64,000 nt of DNA from assembly GCF_027579695.1 (NCBI RefSeq), contig NC_083587.1:36921232-36985231 (forward strand), read 5' to 3'. This DNA is from Neoarius graeffei (taxonomy: Eukaryota > Chordata > Actinopteri > Siluriformes > Ariidae). Under the pieces are notes generated by a model. That model was given only the letters and a program-made list of their open reading frames with translations, was not told the origin of the DNA and ran no database searches. The translations under genes and the position numbers were made by a program. Below, piece after piece: positions 56,001-64,000 of the stretch; positions within the stretch are counted from its first letter, which is position 1, and each line of letters opens with the position of its first letter.

Positions 56001-58739
56001 CATCAAAAAGGGGGCCGTCACAGGGGCCTCCAGAGATCTTCAGCGATGCACAGTTTCCCTCACTTCTTGCAACTGCCAAACATGTGGAGACTCGCAAGTG
56101 AGATGCTCATCTTTTATTTGAATTGCTGACTGTCCCAACCAGTTAATCATCCTGTTTTGGTGGTGGGGGGGGAACTACGGCTCATATTAGTAAAGCTACT
56201 GTAATTTTTGAACTGCTCAGTGTCATCCTGATTCTTCTTCCTCTTGATTCTCTGGAACATACCTGAAGTGTTTATATAAAAAGTAAATTGCCAAACAGGA
56301 ATATTTTGAAATTGAAAAACACCCACCCCCCAAAAAAACCCCAAACATTTGCATAAGGTTTTTTTTTTGTGGGTCATGAAATTTGCATCACTGTATTGAT
56401 GCTAACTCAAACGCAACTTGGTTCTCGGAGTTTTGATATACTGGATGTTTTGGCCATAACGTGCACATAACTAAGCTGCCAGAAAGGGATTCTCTCAACA
56501 ATGGTGTGATCTATTAGACCAAACTCTGTACGTGAGTAAAGGACCTTGTCCTGTAGGAGTGCAAGAATCAAGGTCTGCTTTCAGGGGGTTAATTAATAAA
56601 ACCACTCCTAGCTTTTGAGTGAGTAATATATACATTTTTTTTTTTTCCCTTTCAGTGACACTGTGGTGGGCAGCGAGTGTTCGTGATGTCATTTGCAAAA
56701 CAGTTTACCAAGTTGAATTAACAAAAGCCCCCCTTCACTTAGAATCTCTGTCTAATCTTTGTGAAAGTTGAACCAATGCATTAATTGGATCATGCTGAGT
56801 AAAACTTTTTCTTGGATTTGATATTCTATGCACAAATCCATGAACAGGCCATATCTAAGCAGTGGGTTGATGTACTGAAATATCTTAGAGGAAGAGCGCT
56901 GATGGTCTCATTAGCTTCTGACCTTCCTCTATCATGGTGTGAGACCAGAAAGTGCAAAACCATAATTGCTTCTTGTAGCTATAGACCCCCTTTCACTGAT
57001 GTCACCCGAAACCAGAAGTAAACAGACCCTGCGCCATTTTGGAAGACCAACAAACTCGTGATTGGGGGAAATAACGGCAGCGGTATGTGAGCCCATGAGA
57101 ATAAAGTGGAGTGGCAAACGACTTAAACAAACAAATCTGAGCTGTTTTATTTATGATTTATTGGCCCAACAGTAGACTTGAAAGAAACCTGTGAGACTTG
57201 GCAAAAAACTGTGGATATAATGGATAAGTCTGTGCATGATCTGCGGACACTTTGAGGTAAGCAAACGCAAGAAATTCAGATTTAAAACATGCTAAATTGG
57301 CCCCAAGTTGATAACTGTATGAGGAGCAAGCCTCCCAGACTTCTACAATTTTTAATAATTTAGGATGGTTTGGGGCTTGCTCGCTGCTGCCAGGTTGGTT
57401 GTTGAGTAGCCTGACTGTTTTTTTTTTTTTCTTGCGTGTGGTATCATTGTTGATGAGGTTGTTTTTTGAACATGCCAATGCAGACACTATTTCCCCTGAT
57501 GAGTTATGACTTCAGACGCGATGCGTGTGTGGAGGTGTGGAGTCCGCGTGATATGTGCATAAGAGAGGCTTCTCATGTGTTTGGAGATCTGCGCTCCGAG
57601 ACAAGCGCAAGCACACACACCCCCAAGGGAAAAAAAGGGACCCCCCGAAAATATCGGCATAGTTCGAACACTGAGTGTAGGCACTGGGTGTAAACAACAA
57701 ATAGTTTACAATGTCTGGGTAGCAAACAGATGGCAGAATTGGTGTCCGGTCCTCCTTATGTTTCCATTCTCCCTTGCCCCGAGTCTTATCATATGGGTCA
57801 AACCCATCAATCACAGCCAGTTTCTCCACATACCGTGCCCTTTCTGCAGCTGGTAATGTACTCACATAACCAGAATTATCAGCCATCGTGTCACTTTACT
57901 CTCGCTCGTACTTTTGTTTTATATTGTGAGTGCATGTACTTGGTCTTCCAATATGGCGCCTAACAAAATCTCGCGGCGCAGTGACGTCATGTGAAAGGGG
58001 TCTATACTCCCCACCCCCCCACCCCCATTCAAATTACATTTTAATTATTTATGGAAATCTGGTCATAATACTTGTTGGTCACTATAACCAGAACTTAATC
58101 CTTGTAATATAACTAAAGATAAAACTGTTTTATTATTGAGATTGGTCATATTAACCTGAACCGAAGTGTTTAGTGCAAGTGGGTTTGGTTTTTGCCCAGT
58201 GAATATTACTGGTAAGGAACGTTAGGGAGGATGCAGTAAACAGTGAGACAGTATTGTCAGAAATGAACATGCCCAATAGGTCTTTGAAAGCAGACGAAAA
58301 CTAATGGCATGGAAATAGTAAGTAATACATTATTATAGTACATCAGCAGAAACCAACACAAAAACTGCATTTAAGGTTGCTCACATCAAAAGTACTCCAG
58401 GCCACAATGGGCATTTAGCAGCTCATGTAAGCTAGCTAATGCAATATTAACATATTAAAAAAAAAATTCAAGCTGAAAAAGAATATTGTGAATATTTAAT
58501 TGCCCACCCTGGGCTGTGACTGACTGGGTCACTGTAACTCGATAATTTATTCTAGTTTAGAACCGCGCACAATTATGAGCTAGTGTTTTTTTTTTTTTTT
58601 CCCCCCCTTTAGGGACCGAGAGATTGAGAAGACGTTCGAGGTGGTCAAGCACAAGAGTCGTGCCAGAGAAGGGGAAGGTCCAGGAGCTGTGCAGCATTTA
58701 CAGTTAGACAACCAGTTTGCTGTTTTGGAGGATAAATAA
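46883..58739 (+). CDS. cdv3: CDV3 homolog (carnitine deficiency-associated gene expressed in ventricle 3), complete; five coding exons
   Basis: Join 46883-47080, 54081-54157, 54378-54508, 55935-56097, 58613-58739 gives 696 nt, 231 aa plus stop. CDV3 is a small, ubiquitous, mostly disordered cytosolic protein of unknown biochemical role. The mammalian form (TPP36) is an Abl tyrosine phosphorylation substrate (family knowledge). Residues 1-66 carry the signature SLDDFFAKRDKKKKKEK and a Lys-rich stretch. Then come EEWKEFEQKEVDYSGLRLQA, an acidic segment, SGPWN, GVYRPPGAR, QGPPEIFSDAQFPSL and the C-terminal block FEVVKHKSR...LQLDNQFAVLE, all conserved in order in human CDV3 (258 aa). The Ala/Gly-rich insert of the mammalian N-terminus is absent. 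ATG 46883 fits the family N-terminus; an in-frame stretch upstream has only TTG. All junctions are GT/AG and in phase. No defects. Confidence 0.97.
47758..47855 (-). repeat. SINE fragment, V-SINE type
   Basis: GCTCAAGGGCACTTCAGCCA and GACTCGAACTGGTGACCTTT match the inverted middle of the copy at 12467-12655. In cdv3 intron 1, next to a Tc1-like copy. Confidence 0.7.
47862..49150 (-). mobile_element. Tc1-like transposon in cdv3 intron 1 (sister of 16221-17970)
   Basis: Right end CAAGCACCACTG at 49150. The left TIR lacks its outer part of about 60 bp and starts at CTAAAACATGAGG. Antisense to cdv3. Confidence 0.92.
47889..48992 (-). pseudogene. Tc1-like transposase pseudogene (DD34E)
   Basis: The N-terminus KEISEGLRKSVVDAHQAGKG with the helix-turn-helix reads to about 48760, where a short deletion shifts the frame (PVIV then stop). 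The remaining 48707 to 47970 is open and contains WMDETKIELFG, VMQQDNDPKHTSRST and [17 protein letters not shown], so both Asp and the Glu are present. One main lesion plus a C-terminal indel. Confidence 0.9.
49425..49912 (+). repeat. LINE-like 3' UTR fragment
   Basis: GC-rich body with repeated GCGTGGTGTTCCGAGTGATG-type phrases (49590, 49700), then CCATTGGAATGACATCCTGA and the tail AATTGTAAAGCGACCTTGGG with TATATAAATTGAACTTTATTA. No reading frame. Confidence 0.6.
50211..50501 (-). pseudogene. hAT (ZBED-like) transposase N-terminal fragment with duplicated zinc half-site
   Basis: MAEAKLKDPSSHLKSKVWLH, then TCRTCYVDVKHKGGSTT twice, then NLTNHLKRN. This is a BED zinc finger (aromatic, CxxC, HxxxH-type). 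An exact 51-bp tandem duplication (from 50287 and 50338) repeats 17 residues including the CxxC. The catalytic and dimerisation domains are missing. Confidence 0.75.
50798..51509. other. cdv3 intron 1 sequence without recognised element
   Basis: Nothing recognised. Confidence 0.5.
51510..52762. mobile_element. Long-inverted-repeat element in cdv3 intron 1, 1.25 kb, class unknown
   Basis: 51511-51750 is repeated inverted at 52520-52762: TTTTTGTCTCTCAGGATGGTC against GATCGTCCTGAGAGACAAAA, with AATCATAGCGCTATAA, TTCTTGCCATGTCTT, CTGGCAACAC and CCAATCATCATTCA all matched. Roughly 80% alike. The spacer of about 750 bp has no frame. No target duplication could be fixed. Confidence 0.65.
52763..54080. 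other. Rest of cdv3 intron 1
   Basis: T-tracts and AT-rich sequence. No gene or recognised repeat. Confidence 0.5.
54081..54157 (+). CDS. cdv3: cdv3 coding exon 2
   Basis: Acceptor TTTTTCTATCTGCAG, donor AA|GTAAGG. Encodes EDEEWKEFEQKEVDYSGLR and the following LQALQI, the best conserved block of CDV3. 77 bp. Confidence 0.96.
54378..54508 (+). CDS. cdv3: cdv3 coding exon 3
   Basis: Acceptor ATATGTCTCAG, donor GTGG|GTGAGTG. An acidic Glu-rich run is followed by LVSGDKVSGPWN and a Pro/Ala stretch. 131 bp, leaving phase 1. Intron 2 before it is only 220 bp. Confidence 0.95.
54509..55934. other. cdv3: cdv3 intron 3
   Basis: No element recognised; one A9G10 tract near 54650. Confidence 0.6.
55935..56097 (+). 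CDS. cdv3: cdv3 coding exon 4
   Basis: Acceptor CTATTTTGCAG, donor CGCAA|GTGAGA. Encodes GVYRPPGARL and GPPEIFSDAQFPSL, both family signatures, then AKHVETR. 163 bp. Confidence 0.96.
56990..58006 (-). mobile_element. ISL2EU-like DNA transposon in cdv3 intron 4, non-autonomous
   Basis: TATAGACCCCCTTTCAC at the left and, inverted, TATAGACCCCTTTCACATGA at the right. The subterminal GATGTCAC / GACGTCAC also matches. The outer TATA is palindromic, so the target duplication may be TA or TATA. It contains a coding fragment of the accessory protein (57512-57886). Confidence 0.65.
57512..57886 (-). pseudogene. YqaJ/SWIM-type accessory protein of a DNA transposon, N-terminal fragment
   Basis: MADNSGYVSTLPAAERARYV, then EKLAVIDGFDPYDKT and YPDIVNYLLFTPSAYT. 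This N-terminus is one I recall from many fish proteins annotated as SWIM/YqaJ recombinase-domain proteins, which derive from ISL2EU-type transposons. After SAYT the similarity stops (intron, or deletion) and the frame is unrelated sequence. The nuclease domain is absent. The family assignment is from memory. Confidence 0.55.
58007..58612. other. cdv3: Rest of cdv3 intron 4
   Basis: No element recognised; ends in a strong polypyrimidine tract before exon 5. Confidence 0.6.
58613..58739 (+). CDS. cdv3: cdv3 coding exon 5 with stop
   Basis: A long T/C tract ends in TTTAG. The exon starts GGACCGAG, completes the Lys codon and encodes the C-terminal FEVVKHKSR and LQLDNQFAVLEDK, then TAA at 58737-58739. 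The mammalian extension after this point (about ten residues) is missing. Confidence 0.95.
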
Positions 58740-59945
58740 ACACTGTCCTCAGCCCATCACCAATGGTGCAGTCCGAACCACAGGGCGAGACGACCTGCCG
58801 CTGTGCTGATGCAGTCCTGATCATGCTGGAGATGCAACACACACACACCCCTGTACTACAGTTGTTTTCTCTCTCTCACACACATACATACACACACAGA
58901 CCTCTATACTACATGGCTATTTTCTCTCTCTTGCTCTGTTACATACACAATTTATTTTTTTTTTCTCTCTCTCTCCCACAAAGACATTCAGACAGAGTGC
59001 CCTCAAGTATTTCACTCACACTTGGCTGGCCAAGGTTCTCTTATTGAACACATCCAAAAGGGCTGTGGCAAAGGGGACTGAGCAACTTTTTTTTTTTTTT
59101 AATTCTCCTTCTTATGACGGTGAAAACAAGCAAACTTCTGTGATGGTGGATTTACTCAGAGCAGTGCAGGGTCGGAGAGCTGTGCAATGGGACATCAGCT
59201 GAACTCTGAGAAAGCCCTCTCTGAGGATGGACCCTTCTGTGATCAATTGAACTTCTGTTGAAATTACACCCTTTTTTTGGCTTTGCGAAATCAACAGAAC
59301 TCCTGAATGTGAAGTTGTTGTCTTTTCATGGTGGGAGTGTTTGGGTCAGGCCAGAGGAGAGGGTAAGACTACCTCAGTTGCAGATCTGTGGTTACCCTGT
59401 TGAGAGTCCTGGGCCTGGTCACAATCCCAGCTAAAAGGGGAGCACTTAACACTTCATCCTAAACTTGAAAGTTTCTTTTCTCTCCCCTACTTTCCTCCTC
59501 TTGGGGCTTTAAAGCTTGCGCTATTTGAATCGATCTTATTAAAGTGGCCTTACTGTAAAGAGTAAAAGCATAGTGATTTTGAAATATAGATATAGATATA
59601 TATATATATATATAAATGAGTGAGAGAAATGTCTATCATCTGGAAAGACACTTTGGAGTGTGTGGAAGGCTGCTGCTTGCCTCTTGTACCACTCAAGGAG
59701 TAAAAACCATCTTTTTACTTGCTGGAGTGTAGTGCTCAGTTAGTTTAAATCCCCCCCCTCCCGGATTCTGCTTAAACACATTGTTTATTGCAAAAATGAA
59801 TTTGATGCAAGGCTTATGTTCAGACCCCCCATTTTGATTGTTTCCATTTAGTGTTTTTCCTCTTTCTGCCCTTTTCAGTATACTTTTTAATCTGATTTCA
59901 TGATTGGCAAATGAGAATTAAAGCATAACCTTCTGAAGTGTTTTC
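58740..59945 (+). other. cdv3: cdv3 3' UTR
   Basis: About 1.2 kb after the stop without coding signal or recognised repeat apart from short CT, CA and TA tracts. It ends soon after the polyadenylation hexamer ATTAAA at 59917-59922. An ATTAAA also occurs near 59540. Confidence 0.6.
59917..59922 (+). terminator. Candidate cdv3 polyadenylation signal ATTAAA
   Basis: Common variant hexamer, followed within 30 bases by TG/T-rich sequence. Confidence 0.5.
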
Positions 59946-60236
59946 ACTGGAATCATTGCTGCTTTGAGTCCGAACTACTGAATTGCTTAAGTTGAACATT
60001 TTACAAGTGTTAGCTTTTCTAAACTCTGATTATACTATCATGGACTCTGCCTAAAAATGGCGGTGTTAAATTATTTTTTGTTTTGACTTCATGTTTGTGT
60101 AGTCAGGTACCAGCGATCAGTGTACACGTTTAGTATTTACACGTACAGGTGATTGATTCTCTGTCCTCCTCCCCTTCCTTTTTTTTTTTTCTCCCCCTAA
60201 GCCAAACAAAACCCCAAAATTAAACTCCTTTATTAC

Positions 60237-60530
60237 TTACTTGATCCTGTTACACCCAGTGGTGCGTGGGGCAGCAACTAGACTACTCCATCTTTGGCCA
60301 CTGGTTGTACGCTGGCCCAGGTGTAACCCATCTCCTTCAATTCCATCTCTACAGTTGTCCTCCTCCACGTGGTCTTGGGACGTCTGCGCTTCCAGCGTCC
60401 AATGCAGAGCGATCTTGGTAGTTGTGGCATCTTGCCGAAGCACATGGCCGATCCACCTCCAGCGCTTTCTCTTCAGGATCTCAGCAAGAGTGTCGGTGTG
60501 GCATCTTTCGGGGAGGTCTTAAACTCCTTT
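60237..60530 (-). pseudogene. LINE reverse-transcriptase C-terminal remnant
   Basis: On the minus strand: KRRWRWIGHVLRQDATTT, ALHWTLEAQTSQD and, after a shift, EMGYTW followed by LLPHAPLG-like sequence. The W.GHVLR...ALHW...RGRP..TWRR...MG.TW pattern is the usual end of several non-LTR pol proteins. Frame broken near the middle. Confidence 0.7.
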
Positions 60531-60821
60531 ATACTGACATAATACAGATTTTATTTTAAAAGAAAAACAACGTCCCTCTCTCTAAGGTTCAAATAATGTG
60601 CTCCGAGTGCAAATTGTGATGTCACGGACTCCAAACACGAGTTCGTGGACACATCGCTTCTAAATTGTTGTAAAGAACCCTAAAGATGCCCGAGTGGTTG
60701 GGTGAAAAATAAGCCAGATCACTGATCATTTTGTGACCTGCTTTTATTTATGTTCACTGAGAAAGATCTTTTTAGACTGCAAGAATCGTTGCTAGGGCAG
60801 CAGGATTGTTGACTAGTATCT

Positions 60822-61690
60822 TTTTTTTTTTTTGAGAAACAGCATTTTTATTTTTTGCAAATTTGATAAATCAGAATTACTTTATTAATCCCCCGGAGGG
60901 AAATTCAAATAACTTTTTTTTTTTAAAATTTGAGAAGCTAACAATTTATTTTCTTCCTCCGTGAGTTTTTTTTTTTTTTTAAATTTATTTGCTAACAAAT
61001 CAATACATACACATGACATACAACAGAAGCACTGACGTAACTAACAACAATTTCAAAGGCTGGACAATACTACTAATATGTTAAAGAGATGTAACAGAAC
61101 ACATGGAGACAAATTCGACAAAGATAAACAAGAGCTATATTGCTGTATAGAGGAGGATGGGTGGGGTTATGAATGTGCATATGAGATAGAGGAGGGTAGG
61201 TGGGGGGGATTTGGGCGGGTTTTGGGCCTTGAATTATGGGTGGAGGGACAGTGTGTATATGTTGGGGGGGGAGCGGGATATGTGAAAGTAAGCACGTGTG
61301 TGTGTGTGTGTGTGTGTGTATATAAGCAGTGCTGGTCTGTGTCGGGCCAGGGAGAAGGAAACTGGATCATAATGAAGGAGAGAGGGGGAGGGGGAGTATT
61401 ATTTTATTTGCTAATCATTTGTGTTAGTAAATTTTTTATAGATAGAAATTCTAAAAATAATAGTTATTTAATAGTTAATTATGATGACTACCTGAGCACC
61501 TGTTATGGCTATGGTGCCAGCCCCCCCGCCCAAGCTGATTCATGATGGGACGACAGAGGGGAGGGGGAGGTACTGCATGAGGCAGGGCTCTGGGCCCTGA
61601 TGCCCCATACACCGACACCAGCCCCCCATAGCCTCCGCACAACACGCCCTACCTATCCTATATATGACTGTTGTTATATATATATATAAT
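60822..61690 (-). mobile_element. Retroposed insert (LINE 3'-end-like), poly-A tail, 17-bp target duplication
   Basis: ATTGTTGACTAGTATCT occurs at 60805-60821 and 61691-61707. The insert begins with a T12 tract (poly-A on the minus strand). It contains GGATTAATAAAGTAATTCTGA near that end and a second A-rich tract at about 60970. No coding frame is recognised, so it is either a 5'-truncated LINE 3' UTR or a retrocopy of a non-coding transcript. Confidence 0.8.
61295..61320. repeat. (GT)n microsatellite
   Basis: About eleven units within the retroposed insert. Confidence 0.9.
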
Positions 61691-61837
61691 ATTGTTGACT
61701 AGTATCTGTCAGTACTGCGTCAGTGATTGCTAGCTGAGTGATTTAAACTTCACTTTTATGATGTGGATTTTGTTGCAAGTCACATGGCTACAGAAAATTA
61801 CTGATTTAGATTTTTAGAATTCAAGGTCTTTGCCACA

Positions 61838-61915
61838 TACATTTACAGCACAGTGAAGTTCTTTCTCTGTATTTAATCCATCTGAAGAAGTGCGCACACC
61901 CACAGTGTTGAATAT
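61838..61915 (-). repeat. SINE tail fragment
   Basis: ACAGTGAAGTTCTTTCTCTG and TTAATCCATCTGAAG match the piece at 16388-16512. Confidence 0.65.
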
Positions 61916-62137
61916 CGCTCTCCGTGCTTATTAAATGCTTGACACACTATGTTTAGGGTTGTTTACAACAATTTTAGAAGTGATTCGTCCAAGAGCTCTA
62001 ATGGCCTCGGTGAGTCATGTTTGGAGTCGGTGATGTCGCAATTTGTACTCTAAGCATGATATCTGAACCTCGTACAGAGTAAGATGGCAGCACCCAGGGA
62101 CTTTTAAAATAAAATCTGTATACAAGTATGAACATTA

Positions 62138-63629
62138 CAGTGCCTTGCAAAAGTATTCATCCCCTTGTGTGTTTGCCCTGTTTTGTTGCATTACAAACTG
62201 GAATTAAAATGGACTGAGGGTTAGCACCATTTGATTTACACAACATGCCTACCACATTAAAAGGTGCACTACTTTATTTTTATGACACAATAAGGTGAAA
62301 AAACAGAAATCTGGAGTGTGCATAAGCATTCCCCCCAAGTCAATACTTTTTATAGAGCCACCTTTTGCTGCAGTTACAGCTGCAAGTCTCTTGGGGTATG
62401 TCTCTATTAGCTTAGCACATCTAGCCACTGGGATTTTTGTCCATTCCTCAAGGCAAAACTGCTCCAACTCCTTCAAGTTAGATGGGTTGGGTTGGTGTAC
62501 AGCAATCTTCAAGTTATGCCACAGATTCTCAATTGGATTGAGGTCTGGGCTTTGACTAGGCCATTCCAAGACATTTAAATGTTTCCCTTTAAACTACTCC
62601 CATGTAGCTTTAGCAGTATGTTTAGGGTCATTGTCCTGCTAGACCGTGAACCTTCGTCCCAGTCTCAAACCTCTGGCTAACTCGAACAGGTTTTCCTCCA
62701 GAATTGCCCTGTATTTAGTGCCATCCATCTTTCCTTCAGTCCTGACCAACTTTCCTGTCCCTGCAGATGAAAAATATCCCCACAGCATGATGCTGCCACC
62801 ACCATGCTTCACTGTAGGAATGGTGTTCTCAGGGTGTTGGGTTTGCGCCACACAGGGCATTTCCCATGATGGTCAAAAAGTTCAATTTTTGTCTCATTTG
62901 ACCAGAGAATCTTCTTCCATGTGTTTGGGGAGTCTGCCACATGCTGTTGGGCAAACTCCAAACGTAATATATTTTTTTAAAATCAATGACACTTTTTCTC
63001 GCCACTCTTCCATAAAGCCCCACTCTGTGGATTGTATGGCTTAAAGTGGTCCTATGGACAGATACTCCCATCTCTGCTGCGGATCTTTGCAGTTCCTTCA
63101 GTGTTATCTTTGGTGTCTTTGTTGCATCTCTGATTAATGCCCTCCTTGCCTGGTCTGTGAGTTTTGGTGGGCGGCCTTCTCTTGTCAGGTTTGTAGTGGT
63201 GCCATATTCTTTCCATTTTGCTATAATGGATTTAATGGTGCTCCCTGGGATATTCAATGTTTGGGATATATATAAAAAAAAAAACCCCAACCCTGATCTA
63301 TACTTCTCCACAACTTTCTCTGACCTGTTTGGAGGCTCCTTGGTTTTCATGTTGCAGAGTCAGGATCCTTCCAGAACAGACATCATGTGACACTTTAATT
63401 GCACACAGGTGGATCTTAATCAACTAATTATGTGATTTATGAAGTGAATTGGTTGGAGCAGCTCTTATTCAGGGGTTTCATACGAAAGGGGGTGAATACT
63501 TATGCACACTCCAGATTTCTGTTTTTTCATCTTATTGTTTGTGTCACAATAACAAACAAGAAAGTGCACCTTTTAAAGCAACAAAACTGGACAAACACCA
63601 AGGGGGATGAATACTTTTGCAAGGCACTG
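62138..63629 (-). mobile_element. Tc1-like transposon downstream of cdv3
   Basis: CAGTGCCTTGCAAAAGTATT at the left and its inverse AATACTTTTGCAAGGCACTG at the right. An inner repeat pair, GTGCATAAGCATTCCCCCC and GGGGTGAATACTTATGCAC, gives an IR/DR layout. TA at the left, AG at the right (mutated target duplication). Confidence 0.93.
62300..63350 (-). pseudogene. Tc1-like transposase pseudogene
   Basis: Begins MKTKEPPNRSEKVVEKYRSG. A helix-turn-helix [56 protein letters not shown] and [19 protein letters not shown] are present. Shifts near 62860 and 62640, and the damaged second-Asp region (QQDNDPKH expected near 62620), break it into three frames. Confidence 0.88.
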
Positions 63630-64000
63630 AGGCATTTCCCCTCTGCATGCTGTCAAACTAGGGCAGCTGATCAGCTTTTACATTTTCAGGTTTGCTCATT
63701 ATATTCCTATGGCCATGGTGTGCATGTCGCTGAAGACTAATTTCTAACCTTTTAGCTAGTCTGTGCCTCCTCGTGCAGGTATCGATGACAAATACTGAAG
63801 TCTGGACTCCTTTTCTAGATGGAAGCAACAGCTAATTAATAAACATTTAATATAAGCCTTGAAGTGTAAAGATGTTAGGACATTAAAAGCTTTCAAAACA
63901 GTATAACAGTCCTGTACACCGTGTAATATTGATTCATTTTTATTGTGAGAGATAAAGGCCAAACTACAAATAACTTTGCCCATCCTCCTAATTTTTTTTT
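63630..64000. other. Intergenic sequence without recognised element
   Basis: Nothing recognised up to the window end. Confidence 0.5.

Noticed and set aside
61078-61545. 155-codon open frame on the + strand
   Set aside because: It is low-complexity Gly/Val-rich, crosses a GT microsatellite, and is antisense to the retroposed insert with its poly-A.

Overview
This window is vertebrate nuclear DNA, most likely from a ray-finned fish. It has widely spaced GT/AG-spliced exons, long AT-rich introns, many Tc1-like transposons, hAT elements, tRNA-derived SINEs, CA/TA microsatellites and a few LTR and Penelope remnants. The commonest SINE resembles the Mermaid-type SINE I associate with catfishes, so an otophysan (possibly siluriform) fish is a reasonable guess. 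That is an inference from memory, not a database result.

Only two host genes can be supported, both on the + strand. (1) The 3' part of tmem108 (retrolinkin) has three coding exons at 28624-29853, 30099-30253 and 37997-38113. They encode a Ser/Thr/Pro-rich ectodomain, one membrane span and a conserved cytoplasmic tail. The 28.6 kb upstream is read as tmem108 intron, because the first visible exon opens inside the signal peptide. (2) Complete cdv3 has five coding exons (46883-47080, 54081-54157, 54378-54508, 55935-56097, 58613-58739; 231 aa), with all splice phases consistent. The two genes are near neighbours in the same orientation on human 3q22, which supports both calls.

Layout. 1-28.6 kb: tmem108 intron with Tc1-like elements of several families, a 617-bp hAT MITE, a 17-copy 40-bp minisatellite inside a small inverted-repeat element, a Penelope GIY-YIG remnant, and a three-layer nest (foldback element in a hAT element in a SINE, 21.6-23.6 kb). 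28.6-40 kb: tmem108 exons and 3' UTR, whose second intron holds a decayed Ty3/gypsy copy. 40-46.3 kb: intergenic, with an inverted-duplicated Tc1-like element and a dense SINE cluster ending close to the cdv3 promoter. 46.4-59.9 kb: cdv3, with Tc1-like, hAT, long-inverted-repeat and ISL2EU-like insertions in its introns. 60-64 kb: a LINE fragment, a retroposed insert with a 17-bp target duplication, and a Tc1-like element.

Every transposase or pol reading frame I could follow is broken, so nothing here looks autonomous. The freshest is the Tc1-like element at 13.5-15.1 kb, whose transposase is spoiled mainly by two shifts in A-runs. I see no convincing new multi-gene system. The most unusual structures are the nested foldback element, the inverted Penelope-type insert with a hammerhead-like core, the minisatellite-filled MITE and the large inverted repeat in cdv3 intron 1.
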